Positions 6,295-8,144 of a DNA stretch of 8,144 nt are shown piece after piece. The notes under the pieces were generated by a model. That model was given only the letters and a program-made list of their open reading frames with translations, searched no databases and was not told where the DNA came from. Each line of letters begins with the position of its first letter. Within the stretch, counting starts at the first letter, position 1. The DNA comes from Methanobrevibacter sp. (GTDB taxonomy: Archaea > Methanobacteriota > Methanobacteria > Methanobacteriales > Methanobacteriaceae), in NCBI GenBank assembly GCA_009784145.1, contig WRCI01000068.1, positions 1-8,144 on the forward strand. Reading direction: 5' to 3'. The translations under genes were made by a program, and so were the position numbers.

Positions 6295-6932
6295 TTTTTA
6301 TAATTTTTATGCTAAAATTTTTTTTTATTGGAATTTATTGTATTTTTTAATTTTAAGAAATTATATTATTAAATTATACAATTCTTAATAATCTTATTTA
6401 AACTTCACCATTTACTCATCTTGCGAAATTCAATGTTTAAATATTAAATTGCCCAATAAAAAAATATACTATTATTTATATATAGAGCTATGATAATCAA
6501 ATTAATCCATTTATGTTAATGTTTTTCATATGTATTAAATAAATTATGAAATGATTTAGTTATTGAATAAACTAATAACATTTAAAAAAATAAGTAATAT
6601 ATTAATAAATAATGCATTAGATAGGAAACTATTAAAGTAGTTTCAGATACTAATTATTTAAGAATATTTTAATAAGGTTGATACTTATTAGATACTTTTT
6701 CTAAATTTAATAGAATTGTTTATGCTTATGTCAACCATTTCATAAAATTTCTAATAACAATAGTAATTATTTTCAATCTAATATATAAAGATTTCTATTT
6801 AATGAAATTGGTTACCCATTATCAGAAAAAATAAATTAATTCTTATAATAACAAAATGTTAGTATGTATATTCAATAAAATATTAATATGTTCTTTTAAG
6901 AAAGTTTTAATAAAATTATAAACTTATTAACC
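6295..6932. other. long AT-rich non-coding region between divergent genes
   Basis: No open reading frame of useful length, tRNA or rRNA is visible on either strand. The region must contain the promoter of the Csa3-like gene. One small perfect hairpin stands out: GAAACTA (6625-6631), a 6-base loop, TAGTTTC (6638-6644). A 6-bp complementary pair, ggttga (6676-6681) and tcaacc (6731-6736), sits further on. Neither is followed by a recognisable RNA gene. It could include decayed coding debris, but I found no protein similarity that I recognise. Confidence 0.45.
6355..6386. promoter_or_regulatory. imperfect inverted repeat upstream of the Csa3-like gene
   Basis: A 32-base element has outer half-sites AAGAA (6355-6359 would read aagaa) and TTCTT (6382-6386), with only partial symmetry inside. 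It lies about 70 bases upstream of the regulator's start codon and overlaps TATA-like sequence on the minus strand (gtataatttaat). An autoregulatory operator is conceivable. Low-complexity A/T composition makes a chance inverted repeat likely. Confidence 0.2.
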
Positions 6933-6987
6933 TTTTTTATATAGTTAAATTCATTATTGATATTTTTTTATATAGTTAAATTCATTA
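6933..6987. repeat. 24-bp direct repeat, two copies, period 31
   Basis: Two identical 24-mers, starting ttttttatatagttaaat, lie at 6933-6956 and 6964-6987, separated by 7 bases. They immediately precede the 44/26-bp array. Two copies with such a short gap indicate a local tandem duplication. Confidence 0.8.
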
Positions 6988-7002
6988 AACCCATTTTATT
7001 CA

Positions 7003-7160
7003 TCTAAAATAACTTAATAATCTATTCCTCATAAATAATTTATTTATCTAAAATAACTTAATAATCTATTCCTCATAAATAATTTATTTATCTAAAATAA
7101 CTTAATAATCTATTTATCCAAAATAACTTAATAATTTATTTATCTAAAATATATTAATAA
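7003..7160. repeat. 44/26-bp mixed-length tandem repeat upstream of the DUF169 gene
   Basis: Unit starts (tctaaaataacttaataa) occur at 7003, 7047, 7091, 7117 and 7143, giving periods of 44, 44, 26 and 26. The first two 44-bp units are identical. The 26-bp units lack an 18-base segment that includes cctcataaataa. The fifth copy is partial with two mismatches in its first 18 bases. It ends about 87 bases before the DUF169 start codon. Identical material between the conserved blocks excludes a CRISPR array. Confidence 0.92.
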
Positions 7161-7240
7161 AATATTTATATTAATATATATTTAAATAAATATAGAGAAT
7201 ATAAGTAGGATAATATAATAATATAAAAAATAAAGGGGAT
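7161..7240 (+). promoter_or_regulatory. promoter and ribosome-binding region of the DUF169 gene
   Basis: TATA-like sequence (atatatatttaaataaatata, about 7174-7194) is suitably placed to start a transcript near 7205-7220. The ribosome-binding site is aggggat (7234-7240), 6 bases before the ATG. The exact TATA position cannot be fixed because the whole stretch is A/T. Confidence 0.35.
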
Positions 7241-7246
7241 AATAAA

Positions 7247-7948
7247 ATGAATGAATTGAATGAAGGAAAAAAAGCAAAAGAATTAGAAAATAATAAATAT
7301 TTTTCCAAGGAAATAAAAGATGATTTAAATTTAAAATTAAATCCTGTTGCTATTAAATTTATATTAAATATTGAAGATATTCCTAAAAATATTGATAAAT
7401 TAGAAGAAAAAATAAGACATTGTGAAATGGTTCAAAAGGCAACAGATGGTGAGATATTTTATACTACTGCCAATGAACAAATGTGTAAAGGTGGATCTTC
7501 AACATTAGGTCTAGAAGAAGTTCCAGAAAAAATAGCTTCTGGTGAATTTTATTATAACTTAGGAAGATTCAGTTCATTAGATTCTGCAAAAAACACTTTA
7601 GATTCTATTCCAAAAATTGATTTCCAAAGCTATGGAATCTTATATTCTCCTTTAGAAAAAGCAAATTTTATTCCAGATGTTGTTATTATTATTACAAATA
7701 CTGCTCAAGCAATGAGGATCTCACAAGCTATTGTTTATAAATTACATGGAAGAATAGAAGCTGATTTTTCAGGAATTCAATCAATATGTGCTGATGCTGT
7801 TGCTGGTCCTTTTATAAATAAAAAACCAAATGTAACCTTAGGTTGTTCTGGGTCAAGACAATATGCAGATATAAAAGATGAAGAAGTTATTATTGGATTA
7901 AATGGTGAAAATCTCACCCATATTGTAGAAGCATTAAATGATATCTAA
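7247..7948 (+). CDS. DUF169 (COG2043) family protein, function unknown
   Basis: The overall pattern matches the DUF169 family common in methanogens and some anaerobic bacteria: LNPVAIKF (31-38) near the N-terminus, RHCEMVQKA (57-65), EQMCKGG (77-83), the SICADAVAGPF segment (179-189), and LGCSGSRQYAD (198-208). Cys59, Cys80, Cys181 and Cys200 are positioned to form a metal, Fe-S or redox site; this is inference, since the family's biochemistry is not settled to my knowledge. There is no signal peptide or membrane segment, so it should be cytoplasmic. The length of 233 is typical for the family. The first 25 or so residues are highly charged and may be a lineage-specific extension. ATG 7247 is the only sensible start because the next Met is at residue 61. 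It is a single gene, divergent from the Csa3-like regulator and convergent with uvrC, so its neighbours give little clue to its role. Confidence 0.85.
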   Translation: MNELNEGKKAKELENNKYFSKEIKDDLNLKLNPVAIKFILNIEDIPKNIDKLEEKIRHCEMVQKATDGEIFYTTANEQMCKGGSSTLGLEEVPEKIASGEFYYNLGRFSSLDSAKNTLDSIPKIDFQSYGILYSPLEKANFIPDVVIIITNTAQAMRISQAIVYKLHGRIEADFSGIQSICADAVAGPFINKKPNVTLGCSGSRQYADIKDEEVIIGLNGENLTHIVEALNDI

Positions 7949-7965
7949 ATATAAACAACATAAAT

Positions 7966-7993
7966 AAAAAATTACTATTGAACAAGCTCAATA
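7966..7993 (-). terminator. hairpin plus T-tract terminator for uvrC
   Basis: On the minus strand, just after the uvrC stop, a 6-bp stem TATTGA / TCAATA (7988-7993 with 7976-7981) with a 6-base loop is followed by a run of six T (complement of 7966-7971). The same hairpin lies about 28 bases after the DUF169 stop, but no T run follows it on the plus strand, so it mainly suits uvrC. Confidence 0.55.
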
Positions 7994-7999
7994 AAATTA

Positions 8000-8144
8000 T
8001 TAATGAAAATTATCATAAATTGTTTTAGCTATTGTTTTGTTTAAACCTTTAACATTAGCTATTTCATCAACACTAGCTTTTTTAATTTTTTCAATATCTC
8101 CAAAGTGTTTTAGTAATTTTATTTTTCTTTTTTTTCCAATTCCT
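8000..8144 (-). CDS. uvrC: UvrC C-terminal end (excinuclease ABC subunit C), partial
   Basis: Only the last 47 residues are in the window; the rest lies beyond the right edge. They read GIGKKRKIKLLKHFGD (first hairpin), then IEKIKKASVDEIANVKGLNK and KTIYDNFH before TAA. This is the tandem helix-hairpin-helix DNA-binding end typical of UvrC, where the consensus is close to PGIGxKRxxxLLxHFGSxxxIxxASxEEL followed by GIxxxxAxxIYxxLH. UvrC makes the two incisions in UvrABC nucleotide excision repair. Other (HhH)2 proteins such as ERCC4/Hef nucleases end similarly, but the LLKHFGD...ASVDEIANVKGL pattern and terminal IYDNFH fit UvrC best. The gene is convergent with the DUF169 gene, 51 bases away. 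Confidence 0.85.
   Translation of the reverse strand, partial: GIGKKRKIKLLKHFGDIEKIKKASVDEIANVKGLNKTIAKTIYDNFH

Noticed and set aside
6676..6736. ggttga / tcaacc pair as a long stem of a non-coding RNA or IS end
   Set aside because: The match is only 6 bp, with about 49 bases between the arms, and there is no transposase and no further pairing.
7003..7160. Regularly spaced repeats that could suggest a CRISPR array near the Csa3-like gene
   Set aside because: The material between repeated blocks is itself identical between copies, the period changes from 44 to 26, and the sequence lacks a typical repeat-spacer pattern. It is a minisatellite.
6295..7246. Possible pseudogene in the long gap
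   Set aside because: Reading both strands gives only very short peptides broken by stops, with no recognisable protein motif.

Overview
The window is strongly AT-rich. Its ribosome-binding sites are archaeal/bacterial in style (AGGTGA, GGAAGG), intergenic regions are long and nearly pure A/T, and the proteins are of archaeal type (a CARF-wHTH Csa3-like regulator, DUF169/COG2043, a Cas4-like Fe-S nuclease next to a UvrD-type helicase). Together these suggest a low-GC Methanobacteriales methanogen, most probably Methanobrevibacter or a close relative. This placement is an inference from protein character and composition, not from a database match.

Layout. Positions 1-309 hold no recognisable gene. 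Positions 318-2897 (+) encode an 859-residue UvrD/Rep-like SF1 helicase with all core motifs. A spacer of about 370 bases follows, dominated by a 90-bp tandem repeat built from three related 30-bp monomers. Positions 3267-4574 (+) encode a 435-residue PD-(D/E)XK nuclease with the four cysteines of a Cas4/AddB-type iron-sulfur cluster. Positions 4754-5515 (+) encode an exonuclease III/AP endonuclease (xth). Positions 5691-6284 (-) encode a CARF plus winged-helix regulator of the Csa3 type, ending in a hairpin/T-tract terminator. Positions 6295-7246 are non-coding and include two sets of tandem repeats. Positions 7247-7948 (+) encode a DUF169 protein with four cysteines. Positions 8000-8144 (-) hold the C-terminal helix-hairpin-helix end of UvrC, cut by the window edge.

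Functionally, four of the six genes belong to DNA repair or end processing: a helicase and an Fe-S nuclease that look like a split AddAB/RecB-like unit, ExoIII for abasic sites, and UvrC for nucleotide excision. No CRISPR array or cas operon is visible, so the Csa3-like regulator is an orphan here.

The most unusual aspect is repeat expansion. The helicase carries an in-frame 15-bp (5-residue) array, the nuclease an in-frame 27-bp (9-residue) array between catalytic motifs, and the spacer between them a nearly homogeneous 90-bp array. A 44/26-bp array lies upstream of the DUF169 gene. I see no clearly new multi-gene system. The best candidates for follow-up are the repeat-laden helicase-nuclease pair, the orphan CARF regulator, and an ExoIII lacking the usual Asp of its SDH motif.
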